Source: Diospyros lotus
Lineage: Eukaryota; Streptophyta; Magnoliopsida; Ericales; Ebenaceae
Assembly: GCF_014633365.1 (NCBI RefSeq)
Contig: NC_068340.1
Location: 15,727,879 to 15,791,878 of the forward strand
Direction of reading: 5' to 3'
Length of the DNA: 64,000 nucleotides
Positions 32,205-43,319 of the stretch are shown here, one piece after another; positions within the stretch are counted from its first letter, which is position 1; every line of letters begins with the position of its first letter. The notes beneath the pieces are model-generated. The model had not been told where the DNA came from, searched no databases, and saw only the letters and a list, made by a program, of their open reading frames with translations. A program made the translations under genes and the position numbers.

Positions 32205-33480
32205 CATTGGTGCAAATAGGAAATTGTTAGTGTTAGTGCCTTGAATGTTGGATTTAAATGATATATAAACAATTGTATTATGAGACTAATTATGTAAATC
32301 TTGCAAATATATAATAAAATATGTTTTCATATTTTAAAGTTATATTTTCATTTATACCTCTCCAATCTATATATATGAATGAATTCTTAGATTTCCTAAT
32401 GAAAGTCTTATTCTTAAGTGTTAGGAATATGTGACAAAAGCTTTTGAATTAAGGATTTCTTAAAGTGATTCTCAGACCTTAGATTTTTTAGAAGGGGGGT
32501 ATGATTAATCTATTACGGATAGGCACATGGGTTAATACCTTTGATTAGTATAAGATACTAATGATAAAGGATGGTGAGTCACATACCATAATCATGAGAT
32601 GGATATAACAGACACATGGGTAAATGTTAGTTGAACATCTACTGAATGTGACGCAAGTGATAGATCACATGGTTGAGAGAATTTATGATCTATCATTGGT
32701 TTCGATTGTGTTACTAGTTTTTAGACCGAATGTAACATAATTGTATTGTATGTTGGTGCATAAGATTTGCCTTTACTAAGAACCTCCCAGTTATCGGGTG
32801 GGAGATACAATATGTGGTCTTTGTGTAGTAGCGTATGAAGGCAAGTGATTACTTATGGGATTCATTGACCTCTAGGGTGAGGTAAATATCTTATGTGATC
32901 AGTGGTGGTTATAATTGTGTAAACCCCTGGCCAAGATGCACATGACTAGAAAGGTATTTCCAATGTCAGAAAGAGTTTTGATGTGTCATCTCGATCATGT
33001 CATGCTAAATCTTGGCAAAACTATAGAGTTAGTGAGTTTGATCATTCCATGAGTCTCACTCGATTAGGATGTTAGTAGATGGAGGGATTATAGTGCACGA
33101 GAATTGAAAGCACAAATAGGTTCTCTTTAAAGTATGACTTCATTACTGGTAGAATCGTCTAACATAATGTTAGTTGTCACTTAGTGTCTTTCAGGGTATA
33201 TTGGGAATATGAAGAGATTCTTGTTATAGACCAAAGTGTTTAGTCGACGTCAAAGTATTTGGTATGTCTTGATTGCTACTTAGTAGTAAATCTAGAAAGT
33301 CACACGTATATTCAAGTGTAGTGGTTGACTAAGTGATAAAATTTATAATTAATTAGTAATCGTCATTAAGAGTTAATGATGACATCGTTAAGAGTTAAAG
33401 GATCATATTCAAATTAGTTGGAGTAATTGTCAAAAGGTTACATGCATGCCACTAAAAGTTAACGGGGCCTCGATTTCATG
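32205..33480 (+). mobile_element. Polypurine tract and truncated copia 3' LTR
   Basis: GCAAATAGGAAAT stands in the place of the usual copia polypurine tract and is followed at 32225 by TGTTAGTGTTAGTGCC. About 1.1 kb then aligns in order with the solo LTR at 17401, including the GTGATAGATCA ... TGATCTATCA inverted pair (32657-32695). Similarity fades after about 33360, and the hairpin and LTR end of the family are absent, so this LTR is truncated near 33480. Confidence 0.78.
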
Positions 33481-33960
33481 TTCCATTAATACATTTTTTT
33501 TATTCTAATTAGGGTATATTTGGAGTAAACATGGAATGGTGAATGGAATAGGTTATTCATGTTGAAGAGATTATTGAGTTTTGCTCATGATAAGTGTGAT
33601 TATCATGTCAAAAGACATTTTCTTTTGAGAGTTAGAGATCGAGTATTGGTGTTTTGTATTTTAAGTATCAAACATCATATTTTTTAATTATTGAAGGATT
33701 ATTGTATGTATTAATTTTTTAGTTTATATTCAACTCATTTAGTTTATGTACTCAATTTATTAAATTAGTCAATGAAATAAATAACATATATTTCTCATTG
33801 GCTTTTAACTTATTTCCAACTCTATTTTATTTACTCATGGAAAAGACTTCTTCTCTGTTGTCGTCGCAGCTCTTTCCCAAATAAAGTGTGGGAGGCCATA
33901 ATAAATTTACCCTAAAAATAATAACATACATGTATGGATTAAAAAAAGAGCAAAAATAAA
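33481..33960. other. AT-rich spacer upstream of RPL12
   Basis: No gene or element is recognised. The final part, up to the telo-box, serves as promoter region for RPL12. I see no clear TATA box at a fixed distance. Confidence 0.55.
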
Positions 33961-34007
33961 ATATAGGGGGAACGCGTAGTCGTAGAGCGAGTGAAGCCCT
34001 GGTGGAA

Positions 34008-34015
34008 AAACCCTA
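34008..34015 (+). promoter_or_regulatory. Telo-box (AAACCCTA)
   Basis: AAACCCTA about 115 bp upstream of the RPL12 start codon. Telo-boxes are characteristic of promoters and leaders of plant ribosomal protein and translation-factor genes, where they support expression in dividing cells. Confidence 0.65.
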
Positions 34016-34091
34016 GATTTATAAAACCCATCGTTCCCTCGCCTGCGGCGCTCGCCTCACTTCACAACCCCATCCCTACCCGAGTCTCCGG

Positions 34092-34116
34092 AGCCGCCGC
34101 CGCCGCCGCCGCCGCG
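34092..34116 (+). repeat. GCC trinucleotide repeat in the RPL12 5' leader
   Basis: About eight GCC/CGC triplets lie 13-37 bases before the start codon. They create an in-frame Ala run upstream of the true start and could slow scanning ribosomes. Confidence 0.8.
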
Positions 34117-34128
34117 ACAACCACCACA

Positions 34129-34629
34129 ATGCCGCCCAAGTTCGACCCTACCCAAGTCGTCGACGTCTACGTACGCGTCACTGGCGGCGAAGTGGGAGCG
34201 GCGAGCTCTCTCGCCCCCAAAATCGGACCGTTGGGTCTATCTCCAAAGAAAATCGGAGAAGACATCGCCAAAGAGACCGCGAAGGACTGGAAAGGACTCC
34301 GAGTCACTGTCAAGCTCACCGTCCAGAACCGCCAGGCCAAGGTCTCCGTCGTGCCCTCCGCCGCGGCGCTGGTCATCAAGGCCCTTAAGGAGCCCGAGCG
34401 CGACCGCAAGAAGACTAAGAACATCAAGCACACCGGCAACATTTCCCTGGATGACGTCATCGAGATTTCCAAGGTCATGCGCCCCAGGTCCATGGCCAAG
34501 GACTTGAAAGGCACCGTCAAGGAGATCCTCGGCACCTGCGTGTCCGTTGGATGCACCGTCGACGGTAAAGACCCCAAGGATTTGCAGCAGGAGATCACCG
34601 ATGGTGATGTCGAGATTCCCGAAGATTAA
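34129..34629 (+). CDS. RPL12: 60S ribosomal protein L12 (uL11)
   Basis: An uninterrupted 166-residue frame begins [20 protein letters not shown] and ends VEIPED, closely matching plant cytosolic L12, which forms the base of the ribosomal stalk with P0 and binds 28S rRNA at the GTPase centre. The N-terminal L11 domain spans about residues 10-70 ([20 protein letters not shown]) and the C-terminal RNA-binding domain about 75-145 ([20 protein letters not shown]). The frame is open 46 codons further upstream, but that part is a GCC-repeat leader without family similarity; the ATG at 34129 in the context ACCACAATGCC is the conserved start. It is intronless. The GC-rich coding sequence contrasts with AT-rich flanks. 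A telo-box upstream supports expression. I judge it functional; a recent retrocopy cannot be excluded. Confidence 0.95.
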   Translation: MPPKFDPTQVVDVYVRVTGGEVGAASSLAPKIGPLGLSPKKIGEDIAKETAKDWKGLRVTVKLTVQNRQAKVSVVPSAAALVIKALKEPERDRKKTKNIKHTGNISLDDVIEISKVMRPRSMAKDLKGTVKEILGTCVSVGCTVDGKDPKDLQQEITDGDVEIPED

Positions 34630-36776
34630 ATATATCGCAGTATTAGAGGTTAAATTTTGGCTATGCGTTTGTTTCATGCATTTGATTCGACGTTGAGTTG
34701 AATGAATATTTATCTTGGTTGTATGATGTTTTTTTTTTTAACGTCATGATGTCGATTTAGTGTAGGTATTTGGTTGTGCAAGTCTTGAACGGACCTTTTC
34801 TGGGCTATTATATGCTTGCTATAGATGATTGATATTTCTTTTCCGTTTCTAATAAGAATATTATGATCTGTGATAGTTAAGCTATGCCTCTTTTTGATTT
34901 GTCAATTTAATTTCAGGCTAGCTTTTCACTTTATATTTACTTAAGGAGTTCATGAATTGACTACTGTTCCTTGTTTGCTCCATTGCAGTACTTTGGTTAC
35001 ATGATAAGTAATTTGTCCCAATATTTTGTTTGCTCTGTTATATGATAACCATGGCCATGAGGTTTCAATGCAGTCTTAGCAATGAAAATGATGATGTGTT
35101 TTGAGTGAGTTCTTCCTAGGGTGTAATAGTTGCTCTACCGATGCTACTACGACTCTCTTTCGACATGTTTTGGAAGGTTTACATGGGGTTTCATGAAAGC
35201 ACCTTCTCACCCAGACTTAATTTTAAGTGTTTGAATCCTCAATGAAATTCATGAAGGATCTGGTCATGAGTTCCATAACTATGGAACTTGACTCATGCCT
35301 TCTCTATCCAATTTTACCTTCTAGTTACATTATCCGCCTCCTTTCCCTCTTTTAGAGATCAAAACCCAACATTATATGGCTCTCACTCCTGTTGCTAAAG
35401 GATATGCAAAAAGTTATTGTAAAGCAATCATATTCATGTTTTCATATATGTTTTTATATATTCTATACTGGCAGTAGAGGAAACTTGGTATCCCAAGCAA
35501 TAGATGAGTGCTTACCTCTCAAGCGAATGATATTGAACTTAACTATAGAAAGGTCACATTAGATGCCATCAAGATAATTGGACCTCTAAGCGAATAATAT
35601 AAGCTGCCAGTTTTATGCACTTGGGGGTCTTTGATTTTTCTTGATGTATATAGTATTAGCTTATGTTTTAATTCATTATATGATAGAATTTATGTGGCAT
35701 GTAATTTTTATATTAGGTAGGATTAGCTGTAGAAGAATTTTAATTTTTATAGAAGTCTTATTAAACTTATAAATAGACTTAGACATCGAATCTAACAAAG
35801 TTGTAAAGTGGGTTAATGAAAAACATTGAGATTAGTTTTCTAACCTTAGGGATTAACCTTTGTGGTTGGGGTTTAGCTTAGCTAAATGCCTCATCCTAGC
35901 TATCAAATAATATTGAATTTTCTTGCCTCTCAAATAAGTCAATGCATAGAACATTTTATCTTGAATTTTCTTCTTAAAAAGGAAGGTAACCAGCTCCAAG
36001 TAGTGAGACTAAGACTTGCTACAATGTTTTTTTATTGTTAAATAAGGAAATTAGTCAGATTTGACTATATAGGGAGATAATGGCCCCATGCATGTGAATA
36101 ACTAAATTAGGGAGGCAAGAATCCTCATGAAGTTGTTGGCCATGTGCTCTTCTATGGCCTCCTCTACAAATACTTAGAAGGCTCATTTGGGAGAAAACTT
36201 TAGCTATTAGCTTAGGTGAAAGGATAAAAAAGAAAGCGAAGAAAAATGTGAGAGAAGTGCAAGAGTTTTGAGTCCTAGACAAAGCAAGTCTCAACCACTC
36301 TCAAAGGGGTTCTTCTATGTGTGAAGGTGTTGGCTCATTATTCTTAAAGAATCTAAAGGCTTTATATAATGGTTTTCACTAATTTTTTTCATGAAGAAGG
36401 TGTATTTTACTCTTTTGATGGTTTCGTTAAACGTGTGTAGCCTATTGTGAAATGTTTTCTTGTCTAAAAATGTTTTTGTGGTTATGCTTGAGCTGAAATT
36501 ATGTCCTTGCATGAAATGTATGATCTTTCTGTATAAAAAAAAACATGATAAGTAGTAACCTATAGTTCAGGCATGTTTCTTGCTTGCATGGTCAATTTTG
36601 CACTGAGAATTCATTCTTGATTGTTTAATACTCATTACATTATGGCTTAGCATGTTTAGAACTTAGAAGTGGAGGGGACTATCCCAATAAGGGAAAGGTT
36701 CCATTTGAGCAAGAGTGGAACTTTATGGAAAAATGTGGTTTTTAGAGAGCATGTTAGGAGATTTTGTCCACGTTAA
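34630..36776. other. RPL12 3' region and long spacer
   Basis: The first few hundred bases are T-rich and probably hold the RPL12 3' UTR, but no poly(A) signal stands out. The rest is AT-rich spacer. Short frames near 36055-36512 have no recognisable domains, and no element ends are visible. Confidence 0.55.
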
Positions 36777-39669
36777 TGTAACGACCCCAGGGGTAACCTA
36801 GTCATTATGCTATTAATCCATAAGCTATGTTGTACCTTTCAGTTAGTGCTATAAACAATTGTACCCTTTAGTAGATATTAAAACTAAAAAGGAGCCTATA
36901 AATAGGCTAAGTGTAGAGGAAGGGAGCTATGTTGAAAGTAATTCAAAGTTTTTTATTTTTTTCCTTCTAAATTTCTCGTTCCTTCTCTTTTCTCTCTCTC
37001 AATTCTCCCTCCTTTCAAACCCTCCCACCATTTCTATTCTTCCTCTCGGTTCTTCTATAATTTTGAAAATTATCCAAGTCTCGGCCTTGAGACTTGACAA
37101 TTTGGTATTAGAATCGGTTGATTCTCGATTGTGATTCCGTCAATTCTTGCGCTAAGAATTCAAGCGAATTCAGTTTCAATGATTCTGATGGAGGAATTCT
37201 CGACTATCTGACCTTGAGGTGATTGATTATCCAACAAATCTAGGTGGATTTAGTTCTTGAGGTGGATTAAGTTTCTGAATACCAAGGCCACTGTTGGAAG
37301 CCATTCATTTTGAGGTGATAAATCCTAGTTGCAAATTGAAGGCAATTCTTGCCTGAGTCAGGAGATACAGGTGACTTTGAAGGGCGGACAAAGTCACCGT
37401 AACTATATAGAACTCTTCTTCCGTGATCTTCAACTTCTCTTGCTCTTGATTTAGCTTTGACTTTGAAGTGGAACGGGCCAATGGTCCTCGACTATTAATT
37501 TTTGACAGCTGATTCTTGGTTGGTAATCTTCGACGTTGATTCAAGTTTAAAATTTGGAAGGCGAGCAGGAAGTTGTGACAAGAGAGTTGATTCTTAGGAA
37601 GCAGATTCATAGGCGACTGCAATCGAGGCAATTTGTACTAGTCAATCTATAGCAACTAATTCTAGGTTGCTGACTGGCGACCCCTAGAAGTAATTTTTTA
37701 GGCGGATTCGGGTGCTAAATTGAGTATTGGAAGCAATTTGTGGTCCTTGGGAAGTTGTCACACAATTTGGATTAGAATTCGTGATTGCTAATCTACATAA
37801 ATTTGGATCAGAATTTGCGATCGAGCCAAGGAGCAACTTTGGTCATTCGTCACACACTGCTAGGTCCAGATCGGGAGTTATCTGAAGAAGTAAGATGCAT
37901 TTGGAATCGGGTACTGAAGGATGGTCCAAGGGGACTAGGATAAAACAACTCGAATCAAGGATGGAGGAGGTGTTGGAATTTGGGATGTCGCAGACTTGGG
38001 AGGCCATGATCCAAAGTAGGGAAGAAATTTCGACTATTAGGGAGAGAGAGAGTGGAGATCTCGCTGCAACTTGAAAGAGCATGCAAAGAGAATTGGAGAA
38101 GAATAGGGATGCCATGGATTAGTATGGCCAAAGAATTAACATGTTGAACATGCTGGCATCATTGCCTTAATTTAGATTGCCACTGGACTTTCCACCACAA
38201 ACCATTGCCAATCCGATTTTGCCCCGCAATGGCATCCTTCCTAGGGCCAACAAAATGCAAGAAACAAAGGATCAACCTACCTTGGAACTCGAGATTCAGG
38301 TAAGGGGATCCTCCTCTCAAACTCCTATTCACACACCAATGCCAAGGTTAGAGATCCCGGTGTTCGAGGGATTGAAGCTAAGGTGGTGGATCCGTCGTTG
38401 TGAAAGATTTTTTCAATTTTATTGTGTGGCCAAAGGGCAGAGAATTAACTTGGCAGCAACCTCTCTAAATGATATGGTTGATTCGTGGTACTAAGGGTGG
38501 ACTCAAGCCAAGGGAAATGAGGTTAGTTGGGAGTTTGCTGGAGAATTGTGTGACCATTTTGGTGAGAAATATGACTCATGTGATTGAGGAATTTAACAAG
38601 TTAAAACAAGATGGTTTGATGGTGGAGTATCAAATGAAATTTGAGGAATTAAGGTCAATAATGTGGACCTCACAACTAGGCCTAAGGGAAAGATACTTTG
38701 TATTGAGTTTTATTAGTGGTTTAAAAGATGAATTGAGGCCTATGATTAAGATGATGATGCCTACAATAGTGAAACAAGCTATTGAGAAGGCAAGGTTATA
38801 GGAGTTTACTCTAGAAGCAATCTTCAAAGGGCACAAAATCGCATCAAGTAATAACCCTCCCACCAGATAGTAGTTGGAAGGAAATCCGAGGTTGACTCTA
38901 ACCTTAATATAGTCAAAAATTCTATTGCCAGAGCAGAGGAGGCAACTAGGGTCGTGCTATAAATGTAGAGATAAATTCCATCTAGGCCACCAATGCAGAA
39001 GGCTGTTATTGAACATGGAAGGACTAGATGAAAAAGAAGAAGAAGAGGTTGTTCTCCAGGAAGAAACTGATGAGTGCAAGGTGATTACTAGGGAGAAGTT
39101 GTAGAAATTATTACAGAATGGGGCTCAGGAGTCACAGCTACATTCTATACAGGCTGTTGAGTTTGAAGAAAGGACTGAGGCGGAGGAAGAACATTCAAAG
39201 GCTACTAACACTGCTACACTTCTACTCAAGGAGGAAAAGCAAAGGAAAAAGAAAGAGAGAAGGATACATCAAGTATTGAAATCAAGGAGTGTTTGAACTG
39301 TAGCCTGTCGCCACAAGTTCTTGGGGACAAGAATTTTCTTAAGGTGGGGGGATTGTCATGACCCCAGGGGTAACCTAGTTATTATGCTATTAATGCATAA
39401 GCTGTGTTATACCTTTCAATTAGTGCTGGAAATGATTGTGTACCTTTTAGTAGACATTAAAACTAAAAAGTAGCCTATAAATAGGCTAAGTGTAGAGGAT
39501 GAGAGCTATGTTGAAAGTAATACAAAGTTTTTTTTTTTCCCTCCAAATTTCTCTTTCCCTATCTTTTTTCGTTCTCCCTTTCTTTCAAATCCTCCCTCCA
39601 TTTCTATTCTTCCTCTCGCTTCTTCTATAATTCCGGAAATTATCCAAATCTCAGCCCCGAGACTTGACA
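36777..39669 (+). mobile_element. Gag-only LTR retrotransposon (TR-GAG type), about 2.9 kb
   Basis: Direct repeats 36777-37099 (323 bp, TGTAACGACCCC ... CTTGACA) and 39354-39669 (316 bp, TGTCATGACCCC ... CTTGACA) flank a 2.25-kb interior. A primer-site-like TTTGGTATTAGAATCGG follows the first LTR, and a polypurine tract AAGGTGGGGGGA precedes the second. The interior holds only a gag remnant and no room for pol. Flanks GTTAA and ATTAG share just TTA, so the target duplication is eroded or doubtful. LTR leaders contain TATAAATAGGC, a TATA-box-like promoter. Confidence 0.82.
38165..39300 (+). pseudogene. Ty3/gypsy-type gag with zinc knuckle, broken
   Basis: The frame starting near 38177 contains LEIPVFEGLKLRWWIRRCER and FFQFYCVAKGQRINLAA, the conserved start of the gypsy gag (nucleocapsid/capsid) domain. 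Further frames give EFNKLKQDG, YQMKFEELRS, SFISGLKDELRPM and KQAIEKARL. At about 38955-38998 a zinc knuckle CYKCRDKFHLGHQC (CX2CX4HX4C) follows, then an acidic tail. Several frame changes and stops break it. The protein would package element RNA; pol functions must come from another element. Confidence 0.8.
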
Positions 39670-40418
39670 ATTAGGTGCAGCTCTTAATTGATTCATTACT
39701 TGCTTGTATTGAAAATAATATGTATTGTTATCCGTTCTTAATTTCGTCTGTGACATTTTATTAATATTCCTTCTAGATTGTGGAACTGTTTGGCATCTCA
39801 GAAGCTCTTGTTTGCTACTTATATTACTTGATTTTAAGGTATGGTTTTGCAAGTAGTAGTAGTAGTAATGGCGATTATAATGAATTATTATTACATGTTA
39901 CGAAAACTTCGATCTTGATGTTGTAAAGTAAACAATAGATACCATTTCCCATTATTAGTCGATCAGTACTATCATGGTAGCTTGGAAATGAGACCATACG
40001 TATTGGCTGGCCTGTACTAGCCAGAAGTGACATATAAATGCTATATATGCTCTGTTCTTTTGGTCAATATTTGTGTTTCTTTGGTAGTGTGTCACTGCCT
40101 GCACTGTTATATTCTTTATTTTTTTTTCATTAACCAAAAAAAAAAAAAACAATTAAGCTTTAATCGAGTTTTTAGTTTTACATTAAAATTTTTCATTTTG
40201 TTAATAGTAACATCATATTATTATTATTATTTTGTTTCAATTATGGACTTTCACCCACCTTAGTTAGATGTTACCATTGAAATATTACTTGACAAGGTGA
40301 TGCAGAAAGAGTTAGCCATGAGTTGACAGATTATTATTTTTTGTTTGGCTTGTTTTTGTGTAGTGTTATTTAGTTTTTATCAATTTTTTGTTATCTATAC
40401 AAGGGTGGGTGTCGTTGG
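39670..40418. other. AT-rich spacer
   Basis: No gene seen. A short poly-A stretch and TAT-repeats occur near 40140-40240; open frames around them are low-complexity artefacts. Confidence 0.6.
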
Positions 40419-40774
40419 GGTTAATTATATCAATAATTTTTTAACTTTGCATTTTGTTACTATTTGATCACTAAATTTTGAAATTTTATATGTTAGTTAT
40501 TAATATTTTAAAATTGTTATTATTTAGTTATTGAATTTTAAAATATTACTTAGTAGTTATTAATATTTTAAAATCATTTTTTATCATTGAATTTTAAGTT
40601 CACGAAGATAAAAAATAGTTCTAAAATATTAATGACTAATAAGTAATATTTTAAAATTTAGTGACTAAGTAGTAGCAGATTTAAAATATCAATGATTAAT
40701 AGATAACATTTTAAAGTTCAATAATTAAATAGTAACAAAATATAAAATTAAATGATTATTAGTATAATTAACTC
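40419..40774. mobile_element. Foldback MITE (about 355 bp)
   Basis: The two halves are inverse copies: GTTAATTATA(T/C) and TTTTGTTACTATTTGATCA on the left pair with TATAATTAAC and the inverse TTTTGTTACTATTTAATTA on the right, over about 165 bp per arm with a small loop near 40600. Inside, TTTTAAAATATTA-type words recur in both orientations. A target duplication could not be decided because the ends themselves are TTAA-rich. Confidence 0.7.
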
Positions 40775-41059
40775 GGGTCTCGTTGTCTAATTTATTATAT
40801 ATTGACATAATATTATATTTTAATGATAACATTTAATGTGGGGGCATTGGTAGTCCATAATAGAAACCATTAAGTTTGATTTTGAAAATGTTTTGGTGAT
40901 AAGAAGTTAAAATGTAAAATTTTAATGCCCTATTAGGATGTTTTTTATGATGATAATCTAAGATCAACTTTATTATGTTGCTCTATGGTTTTAAAGATAA
41001 ATCTAAGGGTTAATAGCACAAGTGAAATCAAATGACTTATTATATTTAGGGTATACTTG
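40775..41059. other. AT-rich spacer
   Basis: Nothing recognised between the MITE and the following LTR remnant. Confidence 0.5.
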
Positions 41060-42540
41060 AATGACTTAAAATTGATATTCTAAACATTTAAAAATGTGTT
41101 AATCGAGCAATACACAAGGTAAGCTAAAAATATAAATAGTAAGCTAAAATTATAAATATTACTCTTAAGAGACAACATTTTTCAAGGTTTAATGGAAAAG
41201 TGTTTCAAATATATACTTAATGTTTCGGTGACAAACATCAAGATAAGTCCTTGAGTGGATGAATGTATATTTTAAGGATGAATGACTATATATTCAAATG
41301 ATATAATGATACTTGAGTTCTCGAAAATAATTCAAATTAACTATTTAATGTTTGGAAGGAAAATATCAAATACTTGAGGTTGTTAAGACTTTGAAATTTA
41401 ATGATGTTGAAATAATACTTGAAAGACTTAAAAGATTAAGTATTTGTTGCTTGATAACTAAATTATTCAAGTATTTGAATGATTTAAAACATGAGCTTCA
41501 AGTAATTATGTTTGGAAAATTTAATTTTAATTAACTTTTAAATATAACTCGAATTCAATATTATTAATCGAATAATATATTTTAGGTAAAGAGATTTCTC
41601 TGTTGAGTAACATGTATCTTATTCGATTAAGTTATCCTTTTAATGGAGTAAGATTAGAATACTTAAGTGATTAATCGATTGTTAACTTGTATTATTTGAA
41701 TAAGTGATAGAATTGTATTATTTGAATAAGTGATGGAATAGTGTTAATTGAGTAACTAAAGAATTAATTGACTAAGTGATATATTAGTCTAGTAATATAG
41801 ATTTTAATCGAGTAATAAATTGAGGTTCAAATGATAAGTTTTTGTACTTGAATTTTTAATCGACTAAAAAGTTATCTTTAATCAAGTAAAATCTACCTTA
41901 ATCAAGTAACTTAATATTTTAATTAAGTAATAAATTCGAAACAAAATGACAAGTATCTATAATCGAATTTTTAATCAATAAAGAAGTAATTTTTAATTGA
42001 ATAACATTTACTTTAGTCGAGTAATATAAAAATTTAATCGAGTAATAATTGTTGGACAGAATATCAAGTTTCCGTGCTTGAATTATTAATCAACTAAGAG
42101 AGTAACAAAATTGTTTAATTGAGTAATAGATTTGAATCAACAAGTGGTTAAAATGTTAGTTAATTAAAAAATGCTTATAATCGAGTAATATCAGTTTTAG
42201 TCAAGTAACACATTCTTTTAGTCGAACAATGACTCAAGCAACTGATAATTTTAATTGAGTAAGATTATTCAATAGTTGAGTAATGTCTATCTTAATTAAC
42301 TTAAGTAAAAATTTGTTTTACTCAACTAATGTTATGTGAAAATTCAAATTTATAGTCATTACATGCTTCACTAAATGCGCATATTTTTTATTTTTATTTT
42401 AGATAATTAAATATTTATTAATGAAAGTTAACTATGCTTGAACTTCAAAGACATTCTAACCGAACAGATACTCATCATGAAGTAGAAATAATCGTGAATA
42501 ACATAAAATTTAAAGACATTATATTATTATTATAATTTGG
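41060..42540 (+). mobile_element. LTR remnant with TCGAGTAA-type short-repeat array
   Basis: About 25 variants of AATCGAGTAA or TAATCGAATAA occur at 41560-42310 with spacing of 20-45 bp. The part after the array (GAAAATTCAAATTTATAGTCATTA) matches the part after the similar array at 27840-28380 (GAATTTGAAATTTATAGCCATTA). It is thus a second, truncated copy of that LTR family; neither end is resolved. Confidence 0.6.
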
Positions 42541-43319
42541 CTACAGTACAGGGTAGTAGCCCTAGTTCTTAAAATTAGCTCGTGACAAAATTAATCAAAT
42601 CAAAATTGCGGACATGACAAGTCTCAAGAAAATAGAGGGCATAATCTATGTATTTAAATAAGTCAATTAATTAAATAAATAAGTTTCTCCTTGATTCAGA
42701 TCTCTTTTTGCAACCAGATTTGTTTCCTCTGCTTCCTTCTCTCTCCCGCCTCCTGCTGCTTGCGTCCGCCTTCTCTCGCCTGTTCCTGGCCCGCTGCCTC
42801 GCCTGCTTCTGCTTCTGCTTCAGCTTCAGCCAACCTTGCGCTGTCTTGGCCAAGCCGCCTTGCGGCTGTTGTGGCTGCCTGGCCTGGCCTTGCGCCCCAC
42901 GACTGCTGCCTTTACCTGCTTGCAGCCACCGCACGTGGCCTCCACTTCCGCTTCTCCGTTCCACTCCTTTTCTTCTCAATCTTCTTCTTGCTTTATCTTT
43001 TTCTTCTCCATATCTTCATCTTCTCTGCTTGCGAAATTCCCTCCTGCTTCTCTTTATCTTTATCTTCCCTCTTTTTCCTTCGATTTCTTCTCCTTTTAAT
43101 ATTAATCTTCAATTAATTTATAATATAAATTTTGAAATTAATATTATTAATTTCTTTATAATATCTTCTTTCAAGTTCAATTCTTTGAATTTATTTCTTT
43201 TGCTCATTTCTTGCAAAAAGAAATTCAATCTACATAAATTCACACTTTAAGTAAGAAAAATAGCATAAATTTAAAAATAAAATTATATAAAAATATGTAT
43301 AAAATTAAACCCTATCAAA
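42541..43319. other. CT- and GC-rich block in AT-rich DNA, no gene
   Basis: 42690-42960 is markedly C/T- and GC-rich, then T/C-rich to about 43100. Overlapping open frames of 80-180 codons on both strands arise from this composition; their translations are runs of Cys, Leu, Ser and Phe or of Arg, Gln and Lys without domains. The layout (pyrimidine-rich leader beside a GC island) resembles the GC island of the LTR at 19853 and may be part of another LTR. Confidence 0.5.

Noticed and set aside
33991..34128. N-terminal extension of RPL12
   Set aside because: The family starts at MPPK. The extension is a Pro/Ala-rich translation of a GCC-repeat leader and contains the telo-box.
34167..34677. Minus-strand frames of 143 and 146 codons opposite RPL12
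   Set aside because: Antisense shadows of the RPL12 coding sequence with no domain of their own.
42671..43250. Open frames up to 180 codons
   Set aside because: CT- and GC-biased composition gives few stops. Translations are Leu/Phe/Ser/Cys-rich without motifs, and both strands are open at once.
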